Of a stretch of 64,000 bases of DNA, positions 55,086 through 64,000 are shown piece by piece. The first letter of the stretch is position 1, and each line of letters opens with the position of its first letter. A program made the translations under genes and the position numbers. This DNA comes from Asterias rubens. Lineage: Eukaryota > Echinodermata > Asteroidea > Forcipulatida > Asteriidae. A model generated the notes under the pieces. The model saw only the letters and a list, made by a program, of their open reading frames with translations, searched no databases and had not been told where the DNA came from. The stretch lies in assembly GCF_902459465.1 (NCBI RefSeq), contig NC_047065.1, positions 15,663,634-15,727,633 of the forward strand. The letters run 5' to 3'.

Positions 55086-56514
55086 AGAAATATTTCTGTT
55101 AGAAGTAGTAGAAGTATGACGCTTATGGAAAAAGACATCACTTCTTACTCCCAAGTTTTGAGTCTCAGAAGTGTTACCGCGGAATTATCAGCCTGTATAT
55201 TCTTATGGATTCTCCCCAACGGTAATTAAACGTCGAGTTCCGGCGAAATCTATAAAAAAAAACGCGACCATGGAAATAACATTTTCACAGGTTAATTTTT
55301 ATTTTTTATACAACTATATATTTACATTTGGGATAAACAAAAGCTGGGAAAAACAAAAGGTATACAATGCCTTTAAATAAGGGAATGTGGCACAACTGTT
55401 TAAGCCGTTGCTCTCGACCATAGGAATGAAGAAACTGTCTTATCAGAGCTGGTGCAAGTTCGCGTGACACGTCCATGTTATAACCTTTTTTTACTAGACA
55501 AAGTGTTATATCATCCGTTCAAACAACCCCTCGTGATGCCCTCTCAACCAATCAAAATGAATAAACTGTCTTAGATATTTATAAATAACCATTCAAAACT
55601 GCTCACATGTTGTTCACGGTGACATATGAGGAGGGTTCAGTAAACATAAGCGTAACAACTGATAGCGTCCTACACCTCCGTAAGGAATTGTCTCCAAGCG
55701 CTCAGATGAATGAAAGAAAATAACATATTTCGCAGAATTTACCCGTTTCAGGGCGGATATGTGGGAAGGAAGGGATCTGGCCTATTGTCTTTGTCAGGTT
55801 GACCTTGAAACTCTGTCAATTACCAAGAAATTGGTAAAACTGATGGAGAATCCATGCTAAAATCACATTTTCAAACCATATAACAGCCTGACTTTAATAT
55901 GCGGTCCGCCTATATACTCAGCCAGAAAACTTTCTGATACAAGACAAACCCAAAGCTTTGAGCATCCAGGGTGCATTCCGGCCTTTCCTTTTTTTCTGCA
56001 TACTTGTGTCCATTTAAATTGTCTCCCCTATACTATATCGAATATTATCAAAATGTTTTTTTTGTGGTTAAACTTGGTCTTATTTCTTGATTTGTCTTCA
56101 CTTCACTCTTCCATATTTTTAATATATACACAAATTCCTATATCCGAGAGGTTTTACACCGCGTGAGGTCAGACACTAATATGGCAGAGAAAAATTTGTC
56201 ATCACACTTGGCTCAATCTATATAATATTACTCAAGAACGAGTTTATATAAGAACTGAATCTACCTCTGGTGATCATGTTTAATGAGCCTTTGTAAATAA
56301 TGCATCCGGTTTAAGAGTACTTTTAGTAATGGGTAAGTCGCATTATGGAACGGCAACGTATTATCAACATGTTGCTTGCGACTAAAGCGATTGCTATAAT
56401 CTTTATAGTTTGTGTCATTGTATTGATTGTCATCAGTGTTTTGATCGCCTTGGAGTAATTTGAGAGGTTACAGTCACCATGTTCTTGCCATAATATCGAC
56501 TGAATTTCTTCCTC

Positions 56515-57057
56515 AAGGGCCCAATTTTATGATAAGGAGATGCATAATATTAAATTTGCTTTTAAGGTTTTCTCGGTCAAAATTGGCCAATGAGCAGCCA
56601 ATTTCATTTGCATGCGTACGAAGGTGCTTTAGTAGAAAATTGGGGCTTCAATGACCCTTTGGCTATAGCTTACCGCTTTAAGAAAAAAAAACCTATCTGA
56701 AGCAAGGCCACGAGATGGAAAATTTTCCAGGTGAGCCCATTGAGCACAAAATCGACCGTTAATCACTATCAAATTGGGCCCTGTATTCCCGCTTGGTGTG
56801 TCCCAACATTATATGCCTGAACGTCTTTTATCAGGGGCCAATTTCATAGAGCTGCTTACGAAAATAGCTTGCTTATATTACACATGTTACTTGCCAAATT
56901 TGTATGCCATATACATTGCTTGTGACTGGTATTTAGCTGTTGTTTACTTAGCATAACAATTGAGTGGACTCTTGGCCGGTAATCTGATTTTACTAAGCAA
57001 GGATTGTTTCGCTTAATCAAAATTTTGTGCTTAAGCAGCTCTATGAAATTGGGCCCA
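56515..57057. repeat. Two adjoining GGGCCCAATTTCATA-family copies
   Basis: One copy runs from GGGCCCAATTTTATGATAAG (56517) to CTATCAAATTGGGCCCTG (near 56782); it contains a TTTTCTCGGTCAA repeat word at 56570. The second runs from AGGGGCCAATTTCATAGAGC (56832) to GCTCTATGAAATTGGGCCCA (57057) and contains GCTTGTGACTGGTATTTAGC, also found near 8610. A spacer of about 50 bp separates them. Confidence 0.65.
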
Positions 57058-57179
57058 GATGTTAAATTTGCATCGGGGATAACAAATAATATTCTTTATC
57101 CCTTATGCAAATTTAACATATATTACATCGCTGCGGTACCCGCTGCAAAAACATGGATTCGAACTGCCTCTAGCTACCG

Positions 57180-57345
57180 GGCAATTTCGGTAGTTTAGTT
57201 GGTAAGACACTGCTCTAGAATTGCAAGGGTCATGGGTTCGAATCCCATACCTGAGTAATATGCCTGTGATATTTTTGTACATGACTCGGGAAAATACTGA
57301 GTATACAATTCTGACATAAATCGGTGTACGGGGTAAACATCAAAC
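57180..57345 (+). repeat. tRNA-derived SINE, well-kept pol III boxes
   Basis: The head contains TAGTTTAGTTGGTAAGACAC (A-box-like) and, 38 bases later, GGGTTCGAATCCC, a perfect B box. It is followed by a non-tRNA body (ATATTTTTGTACATGACTCG) and CAATTCTGACATAA, which is also seen at 8820. The aminoacyl stem does not pair and a body follows, so it is a SINE and not a tRNA gene. Confidence 0.7.
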
Positions 57346-57654
57346 TAGTCTTTTGTCAGATTAAAATAAACGCATCAACAAAAGTAAGTTCCCCCCCCCC
57401 CCCTCAACAATTCGTCATAACATTGTAAGGTAAAACATTTTTACAAATGCAACTAATTAAGAAATAATCCCATGGCATGTTACCTTAGTGTTGTTGAAAA
57501 ATGAAAGATGGCCACGACTTCATGGCTGAATGAGCTCAAATGGAAGACAATACAATGGAAGACAAATTGTCAAAAGTCACAAAGGTTTAAGAATGGCTTC
57601 TTAATAATGGAAAAAAACTGTGGTTGAGTGAGTAAAAATTACACTGATGCAGAG

Positions 57655-57735
57655 GGAGGCGTTTCTCGCAGTTTTTTGTTTTTTTTTACCATCGACAGCT
57701 CTCTACCGTTGCTCGTTACCAATAAGTTGTACATA
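57655..57735 (+). repeat. Foldback MITE fragment
   Basis: GCAGAGGGAGGCGTTTCTCG, ACCATCGACAGCTCTCTACC and GTTGCTCGTTACCAATAAG match the right-hand interior of the AAAGGCAGTGG family. Both ends are missing. Confidence 0.55.
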
Positions 57736-57979
57736 AGCGACACAGCAGATTACATAGCGATATAAGCAATGTCAAGTAAAGCATGTGTTGTGGATATTTC
57801 ATTGGATCGGTCGCGTTGGTCTATGAAAAGAGTTTGAAATCGACTCTTATAAAATGCTAAGGTCTGTGTTTAGAAATTTGTTTTAATCGTTTCAAATGTT
57901 AGCACATAAACTTTGAAACTGTATGTGGTAGATTTATTGGCATTGTTTTTACATTTTGGCCTAACATTCAAAGAATTAC

Positions 57980-58780
57980 AACGGGGTAAGTCCAACATTT
58001 TTATCCAATTTGGAAAAAAATCGCAAGGGGTATCCAAAGTCCATCTTTTAAAAATCCTATTCGGGCAAAGACTTGAACAATTCGGAGGGGTAAAGCAAGT
58101 CCAGCATATTTTATTATATTTTGCCATAAACTTAAACATCGCCAGGGAAGTCCAGCATTTTGATGTTATCTGAGCCAAAACGTTGAACAAATTGCAGTGT
58201 ATAGGCCGACCCTTGTTTCTCAAGATTAAAAAAAAAAAAATATTGTATTTATGAAAAATCGGGCTTACCGCTTGTGTTTTTCCATATTTTATTTTTTACC
58301 TTAATCGATAATAATGCTGGCTCTTCTCCCTCTATTTTTAACTCAAATTTGCAAACGATGCTGGACTTACTGTCTCATTTCCTCCTCGTTTTTCCGTTCC
58401 CTTAAAAACTCGTTTTTGTCATAAATCCAAAATAACGCAAATAAACCGTGAACTAATTCCGTTTTGTCCCGGGATATTTGGAATTTCCTATGCAGTTATT
58501 TTGTACACGGCCTTACGGAGCATCGTGTACACGTTTTATGGCGATATGCTTGCGTACCATAATGTTTTTTCTCCATTTTTTTTTACCCAAGCTTGCTGGA
58601 CACTACCCTATAGGGTTTTCCTCTATTTTTGACCCAAATTTGATAAAAGTGATGGACTTTCCTTTTGTGGTGTAACTAAAAAGATAAAAATGAATGAAAC
58701 TTTATACAATGCTTGACTTACCCTCTTTGTTATCAACGTATTATCAACATTTGATAAAAAAACTGGAACTACCCTGTGTT
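57980..58780. repeat. Decayed tandem array that inverts at its middle
   Basis: GGTAAGTCCAACATTT-type words recur at about 57984, 58034, 58095 and 58146 in forward sense, each followed by an AT-rich spacer with ACTTGAACAATT-like sequence. From about 58355 the complementary form (GATGCTGGACTTACT, TTGCTGGACACTACCC, TGATGGACTTTCC, GCTTGACTTACCC, ACTGGAACTACCC) recurs to 58775. Unit spacing is roughly 50-65 bp. The 117-codon minus ORF here is a by-product of the repeats. Confidence 0.6.
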
Positions 58781-59238
58781 ATTAATTGCTTTCATTAATT
58801 TGGTTTCAAAAAACTTATTGTTTCCCTTTAAAAAGGTGTTTGAACGTTGGTAAGAAACAAAAATCGTGAAGATCACAGATTTACATAAAATGTACACTGT
58901 GTAATGATGATGATAGTTGAAAACATCCCTCGAAATATTTCTTTCATGAAATGTCATATTTGATGAGAAACAAAATAATCTAACGTCGCGTTTGGAGTTT
59001 ATCGCTCAGTGAGCGTTTTATCCATTTTTATTTTGGCTTCGATGCAATGCAAAATTTGTAACGGTTTTTCACTATTCTCTCGTGACCCAGAAGGCCGATC
59101 GATCTCAAACTTCTACAGGTTTGTCAGTTTATGTATATGGTGCTTATTACATAAGCTGCCTACATTGCCAGCAAAATAATTTTGTCAGCAAAAACCAATA
59201 TTCTGTAATGTCCCTTTAAGAGCGGCGGCCAAGGGCTT

Positions 59239-59523
59239 CACCTTGACAGTGAATAACGTTGTAAGCTTTGTTTTCCTCGTTGAAACGTAATTAAAAAGCG
59301 TCGCGGTTCGCCAGAGAAACCATCCACCGGTTTAACTCTGCAAAGAAATGTACACAATGGGAACAATTTGAAGTTATGCTTAACCTTGCTCCACCTTGAC
59401 AATGAATTGAATAATTTTTCAAGCTTTATTCACTTGTTGAAACGTAATTAAATTGCGTCGCAGTTCGCCGGGGAAACCATCCACCCGCTTAATTTAGCAG
59501 ATAATTTTACACAATGGGAACGT
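59239..59523 (+). repeat. Direct duplication, 153-bp period
   Basis: Two units (59239-59373 and 59392-59523) share CACCTTGACA(G/A)TGAAT, GTTGAAACGTAATTAAA, GCGTCGC(G/A)GTTCGCC, GAAACCATCCACC and TACACAATGGGAAC. They are clearly homologous but diverged. No coding function was seen. Confidence 0.8.
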
Positions 59524-59774
59524 TAAGAACGTATCTGTTGTCCAGGGCAGTGCATACTTAGGCCTAACAAAAATTGCTGGATTGCCCTATTCCGACCGAC
59601 CGTAAGTTTTTTATTTTATTTTTTATTTTCGGTTCTTTTTCCCCTTTTTTTCTCCAGAATTTTGATTTCATGAATATTTTATGCTTACAAAATGGTGAAT
59701 TTGACACAAATACTTTTTTGTTGCCTTATCTAAGCAACCGAGAATGTAATATAGGTTAATTGTATCTGTTAATT

Positions 59775-59990
59775 TATGTCGCATGAAAACGAATGCTATT
59801 GGAAAGGGTCATTAGTCAAAATGTACTGTTGCGTCACTCGATTAAAAAAAAGTCATTCAATATTTCACAATTCAACAAAACAGCATTCAAATTTGTTTTT
59901 TTTTGAGGCGTGTGTTAAGTCATTCATATTTATTTTGGGGCAGTCATTTGTTAAGTTTGTGCAATCTGATATGAACGCCTTGGTAAACAT
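59775..59990. repeat. ATTTCG-type dispersed repeat copy
   Basis: CGAATGCTATTGGAAAGGGT, GCATTCAAATTTG, GAGGCGTGTGTTAAGTCATT, TTTTGGGGCAGTCA and GTGTGCAAT-like words match 28155-28370 in the same order. The family is therefore present on both sides of the integrase-OTU gene. Confidence 0.6.
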
Positions 59991-60249
59991 TTGTTTTCAT
60001 ATTATGTTAAAAGCGTGGATACGTTTCAATAACCATCAAAGTATCCCGAAATTGCCATTTTTAAACCCACAGCGGTCTAGCGTGTACGCTTCTCAAAGCT
60101 GCAAAAACTGACATGACATTGGGCCGAATAAATACAAACTAGCATTTGCTTTTACTAGCCTTTTACTTAAATCCTTATAAATAAAGGTAAGCCGTAATAT
60201 TGCTAGTAATTGGTCGAACTATAATAGGTAAAAGCAATGCCTGAAGGGA

Positions 60250-60341
60250 CTCTCGCGAGCGAATTGGACTCGCAGATAAATAGCGATTAACTGAAATGCA
60301 GGCGGGGCAGTTTCCACTTAGTCAAGTTTTTGATGGCGGCA
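60250..60341 (+). promoter_or_regulatory. TCTCGCGAG plus YY1-type promoter cluster
   Basis: CTCTCGCGAGC (60251-60261) is nine-tenths of the palindromic TCTCGCGAGA promoter element. TGATGGCGGC at 60331-60340 is a YY1-type site that overlaps a start codon, a layout typical of constitutively expressed TATA-less animal genes. AGATAAATAG (60275-60284) lies between. The same pair of elements occurs on the other strand at 25823-25901. Transcription to the right is inferred. Confidence 0.45.
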
Positions 60342-60394
60342 GTGGCTACGATGACGAAACAGCCAGCCTCTCAACGCCAGAGCTCCAGAGATTG
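60333..60394 (+). CDS. Possible first coding exon under the TCTCGCGAG promoter
   Basis: ATG at 60333, inside the YY1-type site, opens MAAVATMTKQPASQRQSSRD plus two bases. It can splice at G|GTACTT (60395), a weak donor. An upstream ATG at 60296 in another frame gives MQAGQFPLSQVFDGGSGYDD and remains open to a second possible donor at 60432. Neither peptide is recognised, and neither joins in frame convincingly to the exon at 62838. The promoter context, and not the peptide, is the reason to list it. Confidence 0.3.
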
Positions 60395-60920
60395 GTACTT
60401 TTAGAGCAGTTAAAACACAACAAATTTATAAGTAACATTTATAGCTGGATCATTAGGCCAAGGGAAAAATAACCCTTTAATACTGACCCGATACCGAGCC
60501 ATGCAACACTGTTGGTTAAGTAAAATCTCAAGCTCCTCATACAGTAGCTTGTAAAAATACAAGTAATTGCTATCAGTATGTTAGTACAATGTCGTTTTTA
60601 TTTATATGTCTATAAGTGAAAGGTAATCCCGCGAGAAAAATGTTCATGCCTGATCTTTTACTTTTCAGTCTTCTTGCTAATGCTGGACCTTTAACTTGAT
60701 AAGTAATTGCTAGTTTTTATTTTTTTCGGCCCATTGTCGCGCACTGTTGTCAGTAGACTGGTGCTCTGTTTATATGCATTTGTATAGAATCAAGTCTACA
60801 TATAAACAAAGAAACTACCCCAAAAATATGGTTGGACTACGAGAAAAAAAAATAGAAAGGCACAATAGACCCGAAGATGAATGATGAACGTGTAAGGCTA
60901 ATCTTTGCGTTGCCAAAATC

Positions 60921-60973
60921 AGTTGCACTGCGATCGTGGCGTTATGTATCCAGTTGCACTGCGATCGTGGCGT
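60921..60973 (+). repeat. 22-bp direct duplication
   Basis: AGTTGCACTGCGATCGTGGC followed by GT occurs at 60921-60942 and again, without change, at 60952-60973. The nine-base spacer is TATGTATCC. The sequence is GC-rich and contains the palindrome GCGATCG-type core. Confidence 0.85.
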
Positions 60974-61208
60974 AACATCCTTCCGACGGTCTCCGCGACG
61001 ACCATGTTCTACTTTTGGTAATGTGAAAGAATTTGTAATGGTTAAAAGAAATATTTTCCCCTCTGAATAACTTAATGTTCGTTCCTACTATTATTTATTT
61101 CCCGAGTTGTCAATTTCATTCCTCTGTTAAGTTTTATTTTGTTCCTTAAAATATATGAGGAAGCGGATTATAAATTGTTCATTCATCCATTCTGAACGTA
61201 TTTCGGGG

Positions 61209-61412
61209 GAACGAAAGCGTAGCTTGAGAGATCTAAGCGTAACTTGATCCAACTATAAAGCATATCTTCAGGGAACAAAAAACATATCTTGAGGTCTTGA
61301 AAGCATTTCTTGAGTTAAGGGAAGCGTATCTCGAGGGAGTGTAAGCATATCTTTAGGGAAGAAAAGCATATCTTGAGGAAAGGAAAGTATATCTCGAAGA
61401 GGAAAGCATAAC
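61209..61412 (+). repeat. Degenerate minisatellite, GAAAGCATATCTTGAGG units
   Basis: About eight units of 20-28 bp, each with the theme (G/T)AAGC(A/G)TA(T/G)CTTGAGGGA: for example AAGCATATCTTCAGGGAAC (61258), AAGCGTATCTCGAGGGAGTG (61321), AAGCATATCTTTAGGGAAG (61346) and AAGCATATCTTGAGGAAAGG (61365). Unit length varies, so the array has decayed. Confidence 0.7.
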
Positions 61413-62837
61413 CTATAAAAAGGAAGAAAACAAAACATGACAAAATTTCCTTCACAAAATTCAAAAATAGTATTATAAGGTCACAGAATAATAATATTTG
61501 TGCGGATTTTGTGTGTCTTTGGGGAAACAAGAGGGAAACAATGTTTTGGTCGAAATGGAATAGTATTTTATTTTTTTATTATATAATTGTTCCTTTTAAT
61601 TGTTTTCTTATAAACCTGACCTTTTAAGGGGGCTATACGTTGTTGTTGTTTTCTTCACCATGAGCAAAATAACACAATTACACCGTCAATAATAACTAAA
61701 GTGGTTTTCCTATGTACTTTAGAGGAACCAAAATGCGACTGAGGGTATAACCCAAATCTAAGTGGTAGAGGGATGTGACTTTGGATATAAGAGATCCATT
61801 GGTGGTCAGGGGGAGGAGTGGGAGCCAAATGTCACTGATTTGGAAGCATAATGTCTTGAGGAACCGTGTCGTAATTGTAGATCTCAATGGCCTTTCTGAT
61901 CCGTCTCGAGTGCAATGCCTAGATGGGATGAATTTTGCAGCACCCCAGTCTACTACTCGGTGGTCAATAATATTGGAGTGCTTGATAAAGGCTGACTGCT
62001 CATAATCTCCCCCATTCCGTGCATTCGATGCTATTTCAGTCTAGTGGGAATGTAGGTTTCATCCGACATCACCATTTTATGCTGCATTCACAGGCATGCG
62101 GTAAACTTCTGCTCATGTGAAAGACCTGCTCGACCGAAAATGTCAAGTCGCTAACTTTGCTGAATTTGACTTAAAATGTTTTCAATGAATAAGGAAATCG
62201 GTCATAATATGATTACAAACAGATTTAAATTGTGTAAACAAAAAAATCGAATGCCCTTATCCAGCGCTTTTCTGAGAGATTTGCGAAAAGCCCAGTTACG
62301 TTATCACTCTCAAAACGTCATAGTTGGGAGGTCCAATTTGAAAAGCCGCTTTGTTGCAGCGTGGAGGTATAACAAAGTAAACTCACAGACATGACGTCAG
62401 CTGCATTGTCCTTTGACGCGCGCCGTCAACGGCAGAAGTATTTTTTGTTTTTCAAAACCTTCAGGTTGGGGCCTGATTTTTTAATCAATAATTACGAAAA
62501 ATTCAGAGATGTACACAGTCATATCAAAATTACATTAAAATTGTGAACAAGTGCATTATAAACAAGTTAAAATACCAATTCCGTTGAAAACATTCCGCTC
62601 AGGTAGCTGTTAAAGAGAGCTCATGGGTTCAGAGTGGAAGAGGTTGATCACTGCTTGCTGGAAGATACGCCTTGCTTTTTTTGGGTTGGTTTTCGGCTGT
62701 TGGCTAAACACGTACTCACAATCCAGAACCAAGAAGGACTCTTATTGAACGAACACCTACATCAAAAAGAGTTGTTTCGTGCTCATATTGCACGATTACA
62801 AAATAATAACTATCTCCCCATTTGTTTTATTTTATAG

Positions 62838-63059
62838 TTTGCATTTGCATCGTTGAGAGCCGTCAGATGTCGTCTTACTACGGTCCAGTACCCGAGCCGG
62901 ATCCCGGTCAGCCCTATAACAAATACCACTGGGTGAAATCAGCCATGGATAAGCTTCAAACTGGGTGTCAATCGAAGCGGGTCACATCGGGGGAAATTGC
63001 CCATGCAGGAAGTATCGAAACAGAAACTACGAGCTCGGATGGGAATGGTGGAAGTGAAG
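62838..63059 (+). CDS. Unassigned exon-like stretch
   Basis: A T-rich tract ending TTTTATTTTATAG precedes 62838. The frame is open through MSSYYGPVPEPDPGQPYNKY, HWVKSAMDKL and an acidic Ser/Glu/Gly-rich end, then meets GAAG|GTACCA at 63060. Reading on without splicing gives a stop at 63094. The ATG at 62867 could start translation, or the exon could be internal in the phase that reads CICIVESRQ before it. The composition looks like the disordered N-terminus of a protein. No family is recognised. Confidence 0.35.
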
Positions 63060-64000
63060 GTACCATTTTGGGTCGAAAGTACCCCGTGTTCTAAGGCAGC
63101 CATGCATTCCCTATCGCACACCATGACCCGATGTGGGGCAGAGGGTGCTCTCACCCCCCCCCCCCCCCCCCCCACAAAAAAAAATAAAAATAAAAATATC
63201 TATCCATACTCTATCAAACCGTTTGGTTCTGGATAAAACGCTGACGATTGAAGGCAGTGGACACTATTGGCAATTACTCAAGAGGAGCATAAAACCTTAA
63301 TTGGTAACAAGCAATGGGGAGCTGATGATTTATCAAACATTGTAAGAAACAGCATCCTCTGAAGTAACGTAGTTTTCATGGAAGAATTTATTTTCCGCGA
63401 ATTTGATTTTGAGACCTCAGAATTTGATTTTGAGGTCTCGAAATCAAGCATCCGAAAGCACACAACCTCGTGTGACAAGTTTTTTTCTTCTTCATTATTA
63501 TCTCTCAACTTCGACGACCAAGTGAGTTTAATTTTTCACAGGTTTGTTACTTTGCGCATATGTTGAGATACAACAAGTGTGAAGACTGGTCTTTGACAAT
63601 TACCAATAGTAATTTCATTAAGTGCAAGTGATGCATTCAAGTGCAAGTGATGCATTAATAGAATAGGTAATAAGGTTCTAGGGCTTACTGTGTCTGGCGT
63701 TTAAGGAACTTGATGGGAGTACAAGTTAGAAAGATGAGATGGTAGCTTCTGGGATCATCCTTCGCATAGTTAGGTTTAGGCAGATCGATCACTGTTGCCT
63801 TTCGCCAGATCTTTGGCTACATGATGACTCATGGTAGCGTTATGGATGGAATCCTTGGTCGCAACGCTACAGAATGCTTTAGTATCAAGCAAATTTGTCC
63901 CAGTTTATGCAAGAAGTTCCAATATTTCACTGGTTTGACATTGGCGCCACAAGAGCTGGATAGAGGGATTGATGAAGTTGTAATCTAAGAAACTTGTCAG
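63060..64000. other. Window end: poly-C tract, MITE and a short open frame
   Basis: A run of about 22 C (63151-63172) leads into an A-rich tract. A truncated MITE follows at 63248-63610. From 63763 to a stop at 63988 a frame stays open with protein-like content (FRQIFGYMMTHGSVMDGILG and later APQELDRGIDEVVI). It is preceded by a possible acceptor GCATAG near 63769 but has no recognised domain. It may be a terminal exon or a piece of a mobile element; the data do not decide. Confidence 0.35.
63248..63610 (-). mobile_element. Foldback MITE, right end lost
   Basis: It begins TTGAAGGCAGTGGACACTAT and keeps the full inner palindrome (TTTTGAGACCTCAGAATTTG and GAGGTCTCGAAATCAAG). It ends at GACAATTACCAATAGT without the terminal CCACTGCCTTTAA, where AATTTCATTAAGTGCAAGTG begins. 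Confidence 0.82.

Larger units (their letters stand above)
52838..60240. other. Repeat-dominated region
   Basis: This contains MITE copies (53368 and 54698), a large foldback element (54051-54498), GGGCCC-type repeats (56515-57057), a tRNA-headed SINE (57180-57345), a MITE fragment (57655-57735), a decayed satellite-like array (57980-58780), a 153-bp-spaced duplication (59239-59523) and an ATTTCG-type repeat (59775-59990). Between about 55100 and 56500 I see only AT-rich sequence with no recognisable feature. Exons of the gene starting at 52777 may be hidden here. Confidence 0.5.
60395..62837. other. Intron or intergenic sequence with small repeats
   Basis: This holds a 22-bp direct duplication (60921-60973), a degenerate minisatellite (61209-61412) and otherwise AT-rich sequence. 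The frames at 61775-62005 and 62176-62394 have no recognisable domain or splice borders. If the 60.3-kb and 62.8-kb exons belong to one gene, this is its first intron, but the reading phase does not prove that. Confidence 0.4.

Noticed and set aside
57186..57258. A tRNA gene, suggested by a perfect B box GGGTTCGAATCCC
   Set aside because: The aminoacyl and anticodon stems do not pair and a SINE body follows, so it is a SINE head.
57870..58223. 117-codon minus-strand ORF
   Set aside because: It is created by the decayed AAGTCCAGC tandem repeats; the apparent Cys-Trp periodicity comes from the repeat unit.
61775..62005. 76-codon plus ORF with arginine-rich start
   Set aside because: No homology cue, no splice borders, and it overlaps an equally long minus ORF; treated as chance.

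Overview
The window is animal nuclear DNA. It is intron-rich and AT-rich, with GT-AG exons, TATA and CRE/X-box-like promoter sites, tRNA-derived SINEs and many short inverted-repeat transposons; nothing bacterial, organellar or viral was seen. The CAS-family and SMIM13 genes mark it as a metazoan. The dense family of foldback elements ending in AAAGGCAGTGGACAC suggests an echinoderm, probably a sea star; that last step is recollection plus inference, not proof.

Layout. 1-10.9 kb is mostly repeats and unexplained AT-rich sequence, with one doubtful minus-strand exon near 1.7 kb. 10.94-17.4 kb (+) holds a complete CAS-family adaptor gene (BCAR1/NEDD9 type): a TATA promoter, a first exon carrying three YxxM motifs, an SH3 exon and one large exon for the substrate, serine-rich and C-terminal domains. 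17.4-24.8 kb is repeats, including a 131-bp near-identical copy of part of the CAS exon flanked by a 15-bp target duplication. 24.79-27.13 kb (-) holds a two-coding-exon SMIM13 gene, with a second promoter-like cluster (TCTCGCGAGA plus a YY1-type site) in its intron. 29.1-37.2 kb (+) holds a seven-exon gene for a 222-residue protein of possible sperm/ciliary type, preceded by a CRE and an RFX X-box-like site. 38.9-45.7 kb (+) holds a four-exon gene for an integrase-like plus OTU-protease protein that looks like a domesticated Ginger/KRBA2-type transposase. 46.2-50.9 kb is a decayed, partly duplicated minus-strand sequence with zinc-finger-like pieces. 52.78 kb (+) has a likely signal-peptide first exon whose gene would continue beyond what can be followed. 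53-60 kb is mainly repeats, including a 448-bp foldback element and a decayed satellite-like array that turns round on itself. 60.25 kb has another TCTCGCGAG/YY1 promoter-like site with a short start exon, and 62.84-63.06 kb has an unassigned exon-like stretch.

The genes are unrelated neighbours and do not form an operon-like unit. CAS is a focal-adhesion phosphotyrosine scaffold, SMIM13 a one-pass membrane microprotein, the 29-kb gene a candidate axonemal protein, and the 39-kb gene a transposon-derived host-gene candidate. Exon limits were read by eye from splice signals and phase; no alignment or transcript data were available.
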